Source: Nannobrachium achirus (taxonomy: Eukaryota > Chordata > Actinopteri > Myctophiformes > Myctophidae). Taken from it: a stretch of 64,000 nt of DNA. A model generated the notes under the pieces. The model saw nothing but the letters and a program-made list of their open reading frames with translations, ran no database searches and was not told the DNA's origin. The position numbers were made by a program, and so were the translations under genes. Every line of letters begins with the position of its first letter. The first letter of the stretch is position 1. The DNA is taken from the NCBI GenBank assembly GCA_963921795.1, contig OY997652.1, positions 58,950,919 through 59,014,918 on the forward strand, in the 5' to 3' direction. Shown here in pieces: positions 11,885 through 21,381 of the stretch.

Positions 11885-12480
11885 TGAGTCCATCCATCTT
11901 CAACCGCTTATCCGGAATCGGGTCGCATGGTCTCAAGTTCCAACTGAGACTTCCAGATTTCCTTATCCCAAGCAACTTCCTCCACTCCCTCAGGGAGTAT
12001 ACCGAGGCGTTCCCAAGCCAGTTTGGAGATATAATCCCTCCATCTGGTCTTTGGTCTGCCACAGAGTCTCCTCCCAGTGGGATGTGCATCGAGGACCTTC
12101 CTAGGAAGGCGCTCGGGAGGCATCCATACTAGATGCGAACCACCTAAGCTGACTCCTTTACAAGTGTAGGAGCAGCGGTTCCACTCCAAGTCTATCTGGT
12201 GACTGAACTTCTCACCCTATCTCTAAGGGAGATACCAGCTACCCGTCTGAGGAAACCCATTTCTGCCGCTTGCACCCGCAACCTTATACTTTTGGTCATG
12301 ACCCACGTACTTCATGACCATAGGTGAGAGTAGGAACGAAGATCGCTCGGTAGACAGAGAGCTTTGCCTTCCGGCTCAACTCTTTTTTCTTCACCACAGT
12401 GCGATTTAGCGACTGCAAAACCGCTCCTGCTGCTCCGATTCTCTGGCTGATCTCCTTCTCTGTCTTCCCCTGGGGTCTTG
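11885..12480 (-). mobile_element. 5'-truncated RTE/Rex3-like LINE 3' end
   Basis: On the minus strand the last ORF segment (12189-11908) reads GRPKTRWRDYISKLAWERLG, the conserved C-terminus of a very common fish non-LTR retrotransposon. Upstream out-of-frame pieces (KAKLSIYRS, GRNGFPQTG) match the preceding part. The 3' end runs into ATAAGCGGTTGAAGATGGAT, a GATG-type tail that I associate with Rex3/RTE. Frameshifts and truncation make it dead. Clade is from memory. Confidence 0.75.
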
Positions 12481-13017
12481 TTCATGAATGAGAGAAAGGT
12501 GCCGTGAGTCACGCAGCTATATGTCCACCACCAGCGCTGTTGTCGTTGGCAAGCAACCAGAGCAGACTCTGAGCGAAAAAGAACCGGGAGTTGTAAAGTA
12601 CTGTTATTTTATTCATATTAAGCAAGACGATCAGTCATCACGCCGGAAAACACGTCTGTTATCAGCTGATCAGAACCCCGTCTTCACACTTGAAGAACAG
12701 TAAAATGTTCCTCTCAATCTCTGCATGCATCTAAGACCAGTGGTTGGTCACTTTTAGACCCCCAAATCTCCCACAGAGAATGTAATCATTCATTTGCCAG
12801 ATTGACAGTTCAACGACGAATGAGAACACAAAGAAATTGCATCGCAGGTCGCAGATCCGGTCTGTGTGTGGCTCTTGTGTGCCTCTAGACCGGATCCCGC
12901 TATTTTCCCACATTATGGTCGGCATTTGCGGGAGCGGTCTGCATTTGTGTGGGCTTTACTGCCACTCGCGGATGTCCGGGAGCAGACACTAATTTCCGGG
13001 AGACGTGTGATCTGAGG
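12481..13017. other. Non-coding interval
   Basis: No supported feature; the open frames present lack any family motif. Confidence 0.3.
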
Positions 13018-13384
13018 CCTATAGGCCAGACAGAGCTGGATATTTCATATATCCCTGTTTTTCAGATATCAGCATAGAAAAATATCTAGGTCCACACGAC
13101 AAAGATATCTAGATCTAAAATAATCGGAGTCCCCAGACCTCCACTAGGGGGACAAGCACACACACAGTAAAGTCTTCAGAGATAACCGGGTTCCATGTCT
13201 ACACGGATCCAGTGAATCGGATATTTTTCAATGTCTCCACTTATTTATCTGGTTTCAAAAATATCCAGCTTCGCGGCCAAAATATCCAGCTTCGTGTGGC
13301 TGCAAGCCCCAACTGCACAAAAAAATGTCTAGCAAATGTCTAGCTTCAGAAATATCCAGCTCTGTGTAGCCGGCACCTGAATTA
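13018..13384. mobile_element. MITE with ATATCCAGCT subterminal repeats, copy 1
   Basis: CAGAGCTGGATATTTC at 13031-13046 is mirrored at 13349-13364. Both ends hold several ATATC(C/T)AG motifs. It is closely related to 19603-19980, including the shared AAGTCTTCAGAGATA segment. Confidence 0.8.
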
Positions 13385-13586
13385 GGCATAAGTGTCATGC
13401 ATAGAAAACACACACGGTGGGTTTGACAGTGAGTGCTGCTGACACTTTGAGGATGACATTCAGAATGTAAGGGCTATGAAACATAGATTAAAGGCATTAG
13501 AGCTCGTTGTGATTCTTAAAGGAGGAAACAACCCCAACCAGGAATAAAGGGAGAAATAGCTAATTAAGCCGATTCTATTTGTGTGT

Positions 13587-13588
13587 CT

Positions 13589-13683
<95 letters not shown>
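13587..13683. repeat. (GT)n microsatellite
   Basis: Uninterrupted GT repeat of about 95 bp. Confidence 0.98.
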
Positions 13684-13685
<2 letters not shown>

Positions 13686-13823
13686 ACTGCTCAAAGAAAT
13701 GAAGTGAAATAAATGTTCCCTTAATTTATTTGAATTTATTTGAGTATTGTATACTGTAGTACTGCTCAAAGAAAGCTCAAAGAACTAAGGGAACGTTTTG
13801 TTCCCTTCATTTTTTTGAGCAGT

Positions 13824-13826
<3 letters not shown>
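13682..13826. mobile_element. Short Tc1/mariner-like MITE
   Basis: The left end ACACTGCTCAAAGAAATGAA is mirrored by CATTTTTTTGAGCAGTG at the right, with TA at both borders. It is flanked by GT and TA microsatellites. Confidence 0.65.
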
Positions 13827-13869
<43 letters not shown>

Positions 13870-13956
13870 CGTACATACATACATACATACATATAGACAT
13901 ACATACATACATACATACATACATACATACATACATACATACATACATACATACAT
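13827..13956. repeat. (TA)n followed by (CATA)n microsatellite
   Basis: About 36 bp of TA repeat pass into about 90 bp of CATA repeat. Confidence 0.97.
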
Positions 13957-14210
13957 CGTATAGAAATGTAGGTTATGCTGCATTGAAAAGAGAGGCATTA
14001 TTGGTATGGTATTATTCCATGAAACATGGCCATTTTGTTAATACCTCTCATGAATGCAAACAACGCACACGTCAGGTCTTGGAATGTGATGTGATGATTA
14101 GGCCTAACATGTCAGCCACGCAAGACAGCCTCCATCTGCTCCATGCTCTATTAGTGAGAATATGGGAGGTATAGTGGGAGGTAGTGTGGTTGATGTGTGT
14201 GTCTGTACAT

Positions 14211-14214
<4 letters not shown>

Positions 14215-14277
<63 letters not shown>
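14215..14277. repeat. (GA)n microsatellite
   Basis: About 60 bp of pure GA repeat. Confidence 0.97.
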
Positions 14278-14280
<3 letters not shown>

Positions 14281-14377
14281 TGTTGTATGAGTGCACAGAG
14301 CACGTGTCTCTGTCTAAAAGGAGGACTGTGGACCGACCGTTCAGAAACTCGCCAACCAGTGACATCATCGTTAGGCT

Positions 14378-14985
14378 TTTTTTATTACAGTTTACAGTTT
14401 CAGTTTAGGCATTTAGCAGACGCTTTTAATCCAAAGTGATTTCAATAAGCAGATAAAACACATCACTATAATAAACAAGATAACATGTCAGAACATCAAC
14501 AACAATATAACAAATGCATATGAATATCAATCTAAAAAACAATATAATCAATACATTATAATAATAGAGTATACTACAATACCGTAATAAAATCAATCTA
14601 AAAAACAATATAATCAGTGAAGAAAAAAAAAAGGTTCTAATAAACCTAAAAAACAAATGCTAACTAGCTTCATGTATGGTCATTGAGTGTTTCAGTCGTG
14701 CTATTGGTTTAGGTGGAGTCTGAAAAGGTGAGTCTTCAGTCCATGGCGAAAGCTAGCGAGTGAGTCCGTTGTTCTAAGTGCGACAGGGAGTCTGACAGTG
14801 AGTCCACAGCTTGGGGGCCAGGAGGGCAAACTGTCTCGGACGAGTGGATTTTTGTCCTGGGGTTTTTAGCGAGGGTTCTGTCAGCATCCCTGTGTTGGCT
14901 GATCTAAGTGAACGGGTGGGGGTGCAGGGGTTGATTACTTTTTTATTTTTGTTATGGTAATAACACAAGAGCATGCAATGTCTTC
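14378..14985 (-). mobile_element. 5'-truncated L2-like LINE 3' end
   Basis: On the minus strand TRPRQFALLAPKLW and then, in another frame, LASFRHGLKTHLFRLHLNQ match the last residues of L2/CR1-type reverse transcriptases. The following 3' UTR ends AAAAGCGTCTGCTAAATGCC plus TGTAAACTG units, the usual L2 tail in fish. At least one frameshift; dead copy. Confidence 0.75.
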
Positions 14986-15251
14986 CCTTATAGCATGCTA
15001 ACTTTCCAGAAATAGAAAGCCTGCAGTTTGTATACCAGTAAGATGGCGTCTACTGGCCTGCGTCTTACACGCAGGACGGAATTCTCACAGGATGGAATTA
15101 ATTTGCAAGTGTGATTCGAGTTGCCAACCGCAACTCGAATGTTGTTTAAGTTGGACAAAATGTGGACAAAATATTTTCCCAAATATGGATATGACTGACG
15201 TCTGACATCATAGATGTCTTATGTTATAGACCACATGCGACTCACACAATA
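14986..15251. other. Non-coding left flank of the EnSpm-like element
   Basis: No gene seen. A segment near 15200 ('gacatcataga') recurs near 36765. Confidence 0.3.
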
Positions 15252-15309
15252 TGGGCATTCCCAGATATGAGCGTAATATTGATGGGCATAAAAGGGATTC
15301 TATTGTATG
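15252..15309 (+). repeat. 58-bp direct repeat abutting the left end of the EnSpm-like element
   Basis: It begins TGGGCATTCCCAGATATG, contains GGGCATAAAAGGGATTCTAT and stops exactly at the element's first base. Its partner begins exactly after the last base (31180-31237), with only a few differences. Confidence 0.85.
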
Positions 15310-15559
15310 CACTGTAAAACCCTATGAGGCCAGCTTGTTATCATAACTATATTTTCCTTTTCAATTCAACACAGATTTGAGCAAATAGTCGTTTTAACTT
15401 AAAATAATTCATTGAAAACGTCTCAACAACCAAGAAGTTTACTTAATTAAAACACAGTGCCATGTCAACAACGTTAACTCAAGTTCTCTAGTTAAGTTGA
15501 CAACTGACTGCTCATCAAAGCAGAGCCTTCTATCAGCGTCATGACGTTGTACGCTGCGT

Positions 15560-15660
15560 ATTACGTCAGTGACGCTACGCGGTTCCCTGTTTGAAGTGGG
15601 CGCGCAGCATTGCGGTGTGGAACAACACAACAACGGACAGACACATATTTTGTAACAAGG
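15560..15660 (+). promoter_or_regulatory. Possible promoter and non-coding first exon of the EnSpm-like element
   Basis: A locally CG-rich stretch (15540-15610) is followed by a consensus splice donor, AACAAG|GTGAGT, at 15659/15660. No start codon context is evident, so this would be an untranslated leader exon joining to 21355 or another acceptor. Position inside the left end of the transposon fits. Inference only. Confidence 0.35.
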
Positions 15661-16189
15661 TGAGTGTAAAATATTATAATGATATCTGCCAACTAATATT
15701 TAACATGTTTTACGTTTTTGATTTGATTACATGATCTGCTGTGTTACTCGTTTATTGAACATGGAACGGCAAACTGGGCAGTGGGCACCCACCAACTATT
15801 ATGCAGCTAGCCAAGCATGCTAGCTGGAGCTGCCCTGTTTGTTAGTGTGACCACGATACGTTCTCTTTTCCCCGGCCGGACATGTACTCTTTTTGGGGGC
15901 TGTCCGGACTCCGGAGGGAGTTTATGAAATGCTTCAAATGTCGGGGGTTTTGAGTTTGTGTAGCGTGCGTGAGCGTCTACTTTATCAGCATCATAGACGA
16001 TTGTATTTACCATACACGTTCAGGGGTTCGTTTGGGAACACACACTGAGAGGCGGTGGTCCACCCCGAACCCCGGAATGTGTGTGTTTTCATTATAAACC
16101 ATTATTTATGAGGATAAATGCTTTAGATAAATACATATTATTTATAAAGCAATCTAGTGAGTATTTCTGGGTATATTTAGTGTCTCCAA

Positions 16190-16440
16190 GAGTCCTGGTA
16201 AAGTGTAGGCATCAAAATGTACTTAAAGTACAAAATGTTTGAAAACAGCAGATCTATTATGAGCTTGTAGATCAGCTATTTTTAATGGCCAAGATATGAA
16301 ATGGGGAAATAAATTATAGTGGAGACTGGAGTAAAAGTACAATAATTGGATAAGAGATATAGTGGAGTAGAAGAATTAGAAATGGGAAATACAACTACAG
16401 TACAAATAACTAAATTGTTACTTTACAACACTGGTAAGGG
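16190..16440. mobile_element. Fragment of a MITE rich in 'agtaaaagtac' motifs
   Basis: Shares TACTTAAAGTAC / GTAAAAGTACAAT motifs and the ACTTTACAACACTGG-type end with 41960-42330, 51176-51544 and 57112-57500. It carries a palindrome at 16241-16283. Confidence 0.55.
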
Positions 16441-17007
16441 GGTCCATTTGGTTACGTTTGCTCTCACATTTACAGGTCTATAACTCCCATTTGGTTCCCA
16501 ACTATCATCAGACACCCCACTGTCTGGTTTACAAGCAACTGTAATCTTTGGTTGCAAACCATTGGTAGCCCATACAGAAAAGTCCCATCTGATAGTATTA
16601 AACAATGTTAACTCACCAACATTGCAGCTATATGGAAAGCTTGAATTATCCTCTTTCTATCTGCAAAGTGTTTAATTAAAATCCATGAGACATGTTATGA
16701 GTTACACTCAAATCACTCAATTGTCCTGCACCTGTCTACATTGCACATAATCAGGAGGCAGCTGTTAAATGTTGTTCAGTACAATCATAGAACGTTTCTG
16801 TTTGAATGGGCTGTCAATGGTTGGTGTTGAAACTAATTTGGAGTGGCTTATGTTTTAGGCAAAATCATTTAGGCCTATTATGTTTTTGTATTGGAATATA
16901 TATTTCATAACAAAGTGTGGTATTCAAACTTGTAATTGCTATAGTTAAAATGTGTTGCAAATGCACTAAATAGGCTTTGAATAACCTTTGTGGAGAACAT
17001 TTTAGGC

Positions 17008-17421
17008 CAGTGGTCTTCAACGTTTTCAGGCCAAGGACCCCTTAGTTGAGAGAGAGATGAAGCAGGGACCCCCACAACCTTTAGATTCCATATAGTTTCA
17101 TTGTTTGACAGCACAATCATCAGTGTATTTTGGATTCATGTCAATTTGTGTTTTCAAATATTTAACCACTTGAACCGTCAATACTTAATAAACTTGACCT
17201 TTCACTCTGTACTTAGTCTGCTCTTTTTCCCCTCTACACCAAAGCTCGCTGCGAGGCGTTGTGAGCTTGTAGATTGGCTATTTTTGGCTAGAGCTCTCAG
17301 AATATGGACACTACAGTTCAAGTGGTTAATATAAAAAAGAAGAAAAAAAAGTTTCTATCACACAAAGATTTGGAGGACCCCCTGCAGTTGGGGACCCCCC
17401 CCCCCCTGTTGAAGACCCCTG
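17008..17421 (+). mobile_element. hAT-like MITE with visible empty site elsewhere in the window
   Basis: It starts CAGTGGTCTTCAACGTTTTC and ends GTTGAAGACCCCTG. Target duplications ttttaggc (17000-17007) and tttaaggc (17422-17429) differ at one base. The duplicated locus at 21104-21113 reads ttttaggccatagcc without the element, giving the pre-insertion site. It contains a palindrome half at 17241-17288. Relatives: 3025-3883 and 62500-63014. Confidence 0.92.
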
Positions 17422-17594
17422 TTTAAGGCCATAGCCATTATGATGTGTTTATTTTGGAGTGTGCACAGTATATAGTATATAAAGTATTGCCCTTTATACT
17501 GTTAAACTGGTGACTGAAAATATGGTGCCATTTCTTAAAATTGCTTTGAGGAAAATATAAAATGCCTATTAAAACAGTGGTTTAATAGGCTTTC

Positions 17595-18500
17595 TCAACC
17601 TGTGGGTCAGGACCTCCAGGTATTATTTATTTCTCTCTTAACAGTAAATTACAAAAATAGCTGATCTACATGCTACAACGGCGTTGTGAGCAGCATGTAG
17701 ATCTACTATTTTCACTATTCATGGGTTGCTATTGTAGTCCTAAACTCGGTATGTTGAGGACCAACACAGGTGTTTGATTGGCACAGAACTAATGCTAATC
17801 AGAACACCTGTCAGGCATTGACACTAAGGCTTGCCCACCTGCCCCCGGCAGGTAAATAAAACATCAGGGCAGGTGAAGTTGGCTTTCAGGTTGCCCGACA
17901 GGCAAGTGCTCATTTGAGAGGGGACACAAATGTCTATAAACACAACACGAGATATCTGTCTAAACACCTGAACGTGGCCACTGCACTGTCTTCTGGTCTG
18001 TGGAATGTAAAATAAGAACACTATTTATCTATAATGTGCTGTTTTTTTTTTATTACTGTTGCTACGTTTAAAAATATAAAATAGTGTGAAACCATAGACA
18101 TATTCAATCATAGCTAAAGTATGTAGGAATTAGGTATTTGGATTTGGAGGTATTGAAGTCTGAAATTTTTTCTCGCACAGCCCCAGAAAGTAAAGAAATA
18201 AGTGTTAAATTGAGCGGTAATTAAAATCGTACCTATCATTTTATAATGGACAATTAATTTTCGGGCAAGTGGGCATGACCTTCGGGCAAGTAGAACATGA
18301 CCTGTACTTGCCCGATGGGCAAGTGCCTCTGAGACCTTAGTGTCAACCCCTGCCTGTGTTGTTCCTCAACATGGCTGCTGTAGGACTACAGTTGCAACCC
18401 CATGAGTAATACAAAACGTAATTCCTCAACTCTTAGTGCTTGTCAGGGGGGGTGGGGGTCCCCAGTTAAAATGAGTATTTCCGGGGTCACGGCTTGAAAA
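17595..18500. mobile_element. Nested MITE cluster (three layers)
   Basis: The outer ends (TTTCTCAACCTGTGGGTC, GGGGTCACGGCTTGAAAAGG) look hAT-like. Inside are a palindrome (17652-17712) and a MITE arm pair, ATTGTAGTCCTA...ATGTTGAGGA (17733) mirrored at about 18360-18400. The latter's right arm is split by an element starting CAGGCATTGACACTAAGG (17813) and ending CCTTAGTGTCAACCCCTG (about 18346), with CCTGT on both sides of that insertion. Boundaries are approximate. Confidence 0.6.
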
Positions 18501-18552
18501 GGTTAAATACCAAGTCACATATCTGTCCTAATTCTGTCTTTTCTTTTTCTAG

Positions 18553-18669
18553 GGCTACATGATCCAATTGCGGAGGATTCCCAACTTCCCAACATAGCTG
18601 AACCACTAAATCCCGCTGTCAGCCTACTTGTTGCAAGGCTGATCTCCCAAGGCATTTCTGCTAAATTGA
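18553..18669 (+). pseudogene. Remnant exon of deleted transposase copy
   Basis: After the acceptor TTTTTCTAG, GGCTACATGATC matches the start of the 21355 exon; from about 18585 it matches the last ~85 bases of the transposase frame up to its TGA. Everything between, about 2.6 kb, is gone. Confidence 0.75.
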
Positions 18670-18926
18670 GGTATTCCTTTTGCTTATTTTCAGAATAATT
18701 GAAGTAATAATGGCAGAGACAATCAATGGTGTCTCATAACTGCCTGTTCTCTCTCTACCTCCAACTCTACCTTATAGCCTATAGTTTTCTATAGTTCATT
18801 ATTTTACTGCCAGCGTTTTTAAATATAGTTCATTCTTTTACTGGCAGAGTTTAAACATAATTAACAGGGTTTAAAAGAAAGCATTAAAGCAATGGCAAGG
18901 ACACAACACCTTGGTTGAATGGCCAC

Positions 18927-19600
18927 TTAAAGGAGTAGTTCACCCCCAAAATGACTTTCTATTGATTACTCATGCCATGGATGGATGGATGGATGATGGA
19001 TGGATGGTTGATGGATGGATGGATGGATGATGGATGGATGATGGATGGATGGATGGATGATGGATGGATGGTTGGATGATGGATGGATGGTTGGATGATG
19101 GATGGATGGATGGATGGATGGATGGATACCAGAGAGGTGCTGTTGAGTCTAGTCTGCCCTGAGCATCAACTGCAATACCAGTGGCAGCCTGAGTGACATG
19201 CATGGATGGATGGCGCTCTCTCTCTCTCTCGCACGCAAACAAGCACCCCCCCCCCCCCCCCATATTATTATTATTTTTATTAATATGTTTTAATATATTT
19301 TTTAAATATTGTTTTAATATTTTTTATTATTACCCTTATTATTACCCATATATATACTGCAACCCCCGCTGCACCCTGCACCCAGTAGTGCTGTTGCGCA
19401 GCCTCCACGACCACCGCTCAGTTCACACAGGTGTGATTTTTATAAATGCATTGGGTCCCCATCCGGAATCAATGGAGGAATGAATTTATTATAATGAAAT
19501 TGCCTGTGACTAAAACAAAAAAATATTATTGAACTCAAGTCTCCATGGCATGAGTAATCATAGAAAAAAAAGTCATTTTAGCAGTGAACTATCCCTTTAG
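18927..19600. mobile_element. TTAA-type MITE containing (ATGG)n
   Basis: Left TTAAAGGAGTAGTTCACCCC and right GTGAACTATCCCTTTA are inverted, continuing into GATTACTCATGCCATGG and its mirror near 19545-19560. An ATGG microsatellite (18976-19127), a CT tract and a C tract lie inside. Confidence 0.8.
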
Positions 19601-19602
19601 GC

Positions 19603-19980
19603 CATGGCTACACGGAGCTGGATTTTTAATATCCCGTTTTTTCAGATATCCACATAGAAAAATATCTAGGTCCACACTGAGCTGGATATTTCATATATCC
19701 CGTTTCTTCAGATATCCACATAGAACAATATCTAGGTCCACACGACAAAGATATCTAGGTCTAACAAGAACACACACAGTCAAGTCTTCAGAGATATCCT
19801 GGTTCCCTGTCTACACGAATCCAGTGAATCGGATATTTTTCAATCTCTCCACTTATTTATCCGGATTCAAAAATATCCAGTTTCACGGCCGAAATATCCA
19901 GCTTTGTGTGGCTGCAAGCCCCAACAGCACCAAAAAACGTCTAGATTCAGAAATATCCAGCTTCATGTAGCCGGCACCTT
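19603..19980. mobile_element. MITE with ATATCCAGCT subterminal repeats, copy 2
   Basis: GGCTACACGGAGCTGGAT at the left is mirrored by ATCCAGCTTCATGTAGCCGG at the right. Multiple AAATATCCAG(C/T)TT motifs lie near both ends. It abuts the TTAA-type MITE. Confidence 0.8.
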
Positions 19981-21354
19981 AAACCCCAAGTACTTAACAG
20001 TCAGTGTTTCCTCTATATGCATGCATTAAAACAATCCGGCCGCCACTCAGATTTTTTTTTTTTTTTTTTTTACATGGTTGGAAGGAGATGATAGCGCTCC
20101 TCTGCTACACTCATAGGATGGAGAAACAGCTCTCAGTGCAAATAGCTCTCGTCGCGACATACATTACAGTTTAGCTGTGTGTTTATCAAGATTAATTTAA
20201 AAACATTGATTTTAGAGTGGTTTGTGCTTTGTGGTTGTCTGTGGGCTGTGGCTACATTTTGTAGTTTCTCTCTTAGCAAGCAACCTAGCCTAGGAAATGA
20301 ACAACATGTAGTTGCCAGGTCTGATAATATATGCCATGTTGTGGTCTTTTTTTCTGTAAAGTTGCTTGTAAATGGTGGTTGTGAGCTTGTAGATCAACTA
20401 TTATCAAATAGTGGAAGTATATTGGTTGAAAGTGCTCATGTGGCCTATATTCCTCTTGACAAATCTCTTGAATATCCTAATAGTAGCCTATTTATTTTTG
20501 TGTGTAAATAAAGCACTTTGAAACTGAAGATGATGGCAAATGTTGATGATAAAAAAAATTATTTCTTTTTTAATCAAGTCACAAAAACACACAAAAATAA
20601 AATCTGTGTGCACGCTACGCCGTTCCGTGCTATTCTCCCCCACTCCTTCAGCTTCTGCCTTGGGAAAACACTGCTGTGCTTACAGTAGTTGATCTGAGTT
20701 CTCCAGGGCTTGGTCCTCTCCTTTTTCCCTTTATTCGAAATCTCTTGACCTAAAATAGCAGATCTACAAGCTCACAATGTGTTACACATAGTGAGCTTGT
20801 ACATCTGCAATTTACGCTGAATGTTCCTAACATTGGGATGCTGGTTGGGGTTCTCATGTGATGATGACATTGCTACTGTATGTTTATAACAAAATATCTA
20901 AGATAGGACTTTTCTGTTTGGATATATTGGCTGTCAATGGTTGGTGTTGCAACTCTAGATTCAAGAAATTGAAAATTGTGGCTATGTTTTAGGCACAATC
21001 ATTAATCATTTTTGTTTTTATAAATTATGTTAACTTGTATGTTCTATTGTTAAAATGAGTTGCCTATGCACCAAATAGGCTTTGAATAACCTTGGTGGAG
21101 AACATTTTAGGCCATAGCCATTTGGATATTGGAACTGGAGATTGTAATATCAGCAATACATTAACCTAATGCGTATTTATACTGTTGCAGAGCCTATTGT
21201 CAGAGCACCTGGATACTTGTTTGGACTTTGTGGAGTCATTGCTGTAATTGGCAGTGATGTGAGTACTATTACGTTGTAAGACTGACACACTTTTCTGGGA
21301 AAATAGAGTGACTTGTGCAACCACACTAATTCTTTCTGTCTTTTCTTTTTCCAG
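19981..21354. other. Upstream/intron region of the EnSpm transposase gene
   Basis: No coding exon seen. Holds a T tract (20051-20070), a half palindrome (20375-20405), a full palindrome (20752-20812) and the block duplicated at 16800-17010. The segment 20700-20830 recurs at 24570-24700. Confidence 0.45.
20752..20812. repeat. Dispersed palindrome, full copy
   Basis: AAAATAGCAGATCTACAAGC ... GCTTGTACATCTGCAATTT around a loop TCACAATGTGTTACACATAGTGA. The flanking TCTCTTGACC is shared with the copy at 24611. Confidence 0.85.
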
Positions 21355-21381
21355 GGCTACATGATCAAGAGCCAAACGTGA

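Larger units (their letters stand above)
16680..18900 (+). repeat. Internally deleted duplicate of the transposase region
   Basis: Segments here repeat 20900-24560 in the same order: GGCTGTCAATGGTTGGTGTT (16810 and 20930), AATAGGCTTTGAATAACCTT (16969 and 21075), the splice acceptor with GGCTACATGATC (18553 and 21355), the transposase stop region (18585-18669 vs 23989-24072) and TATAGTTTTCTATAGTTCAT (18780 and 24520). Nearly the whole transposase reading frame is missing, and later MITEs interrupt the copy. Confidence 0.8.
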
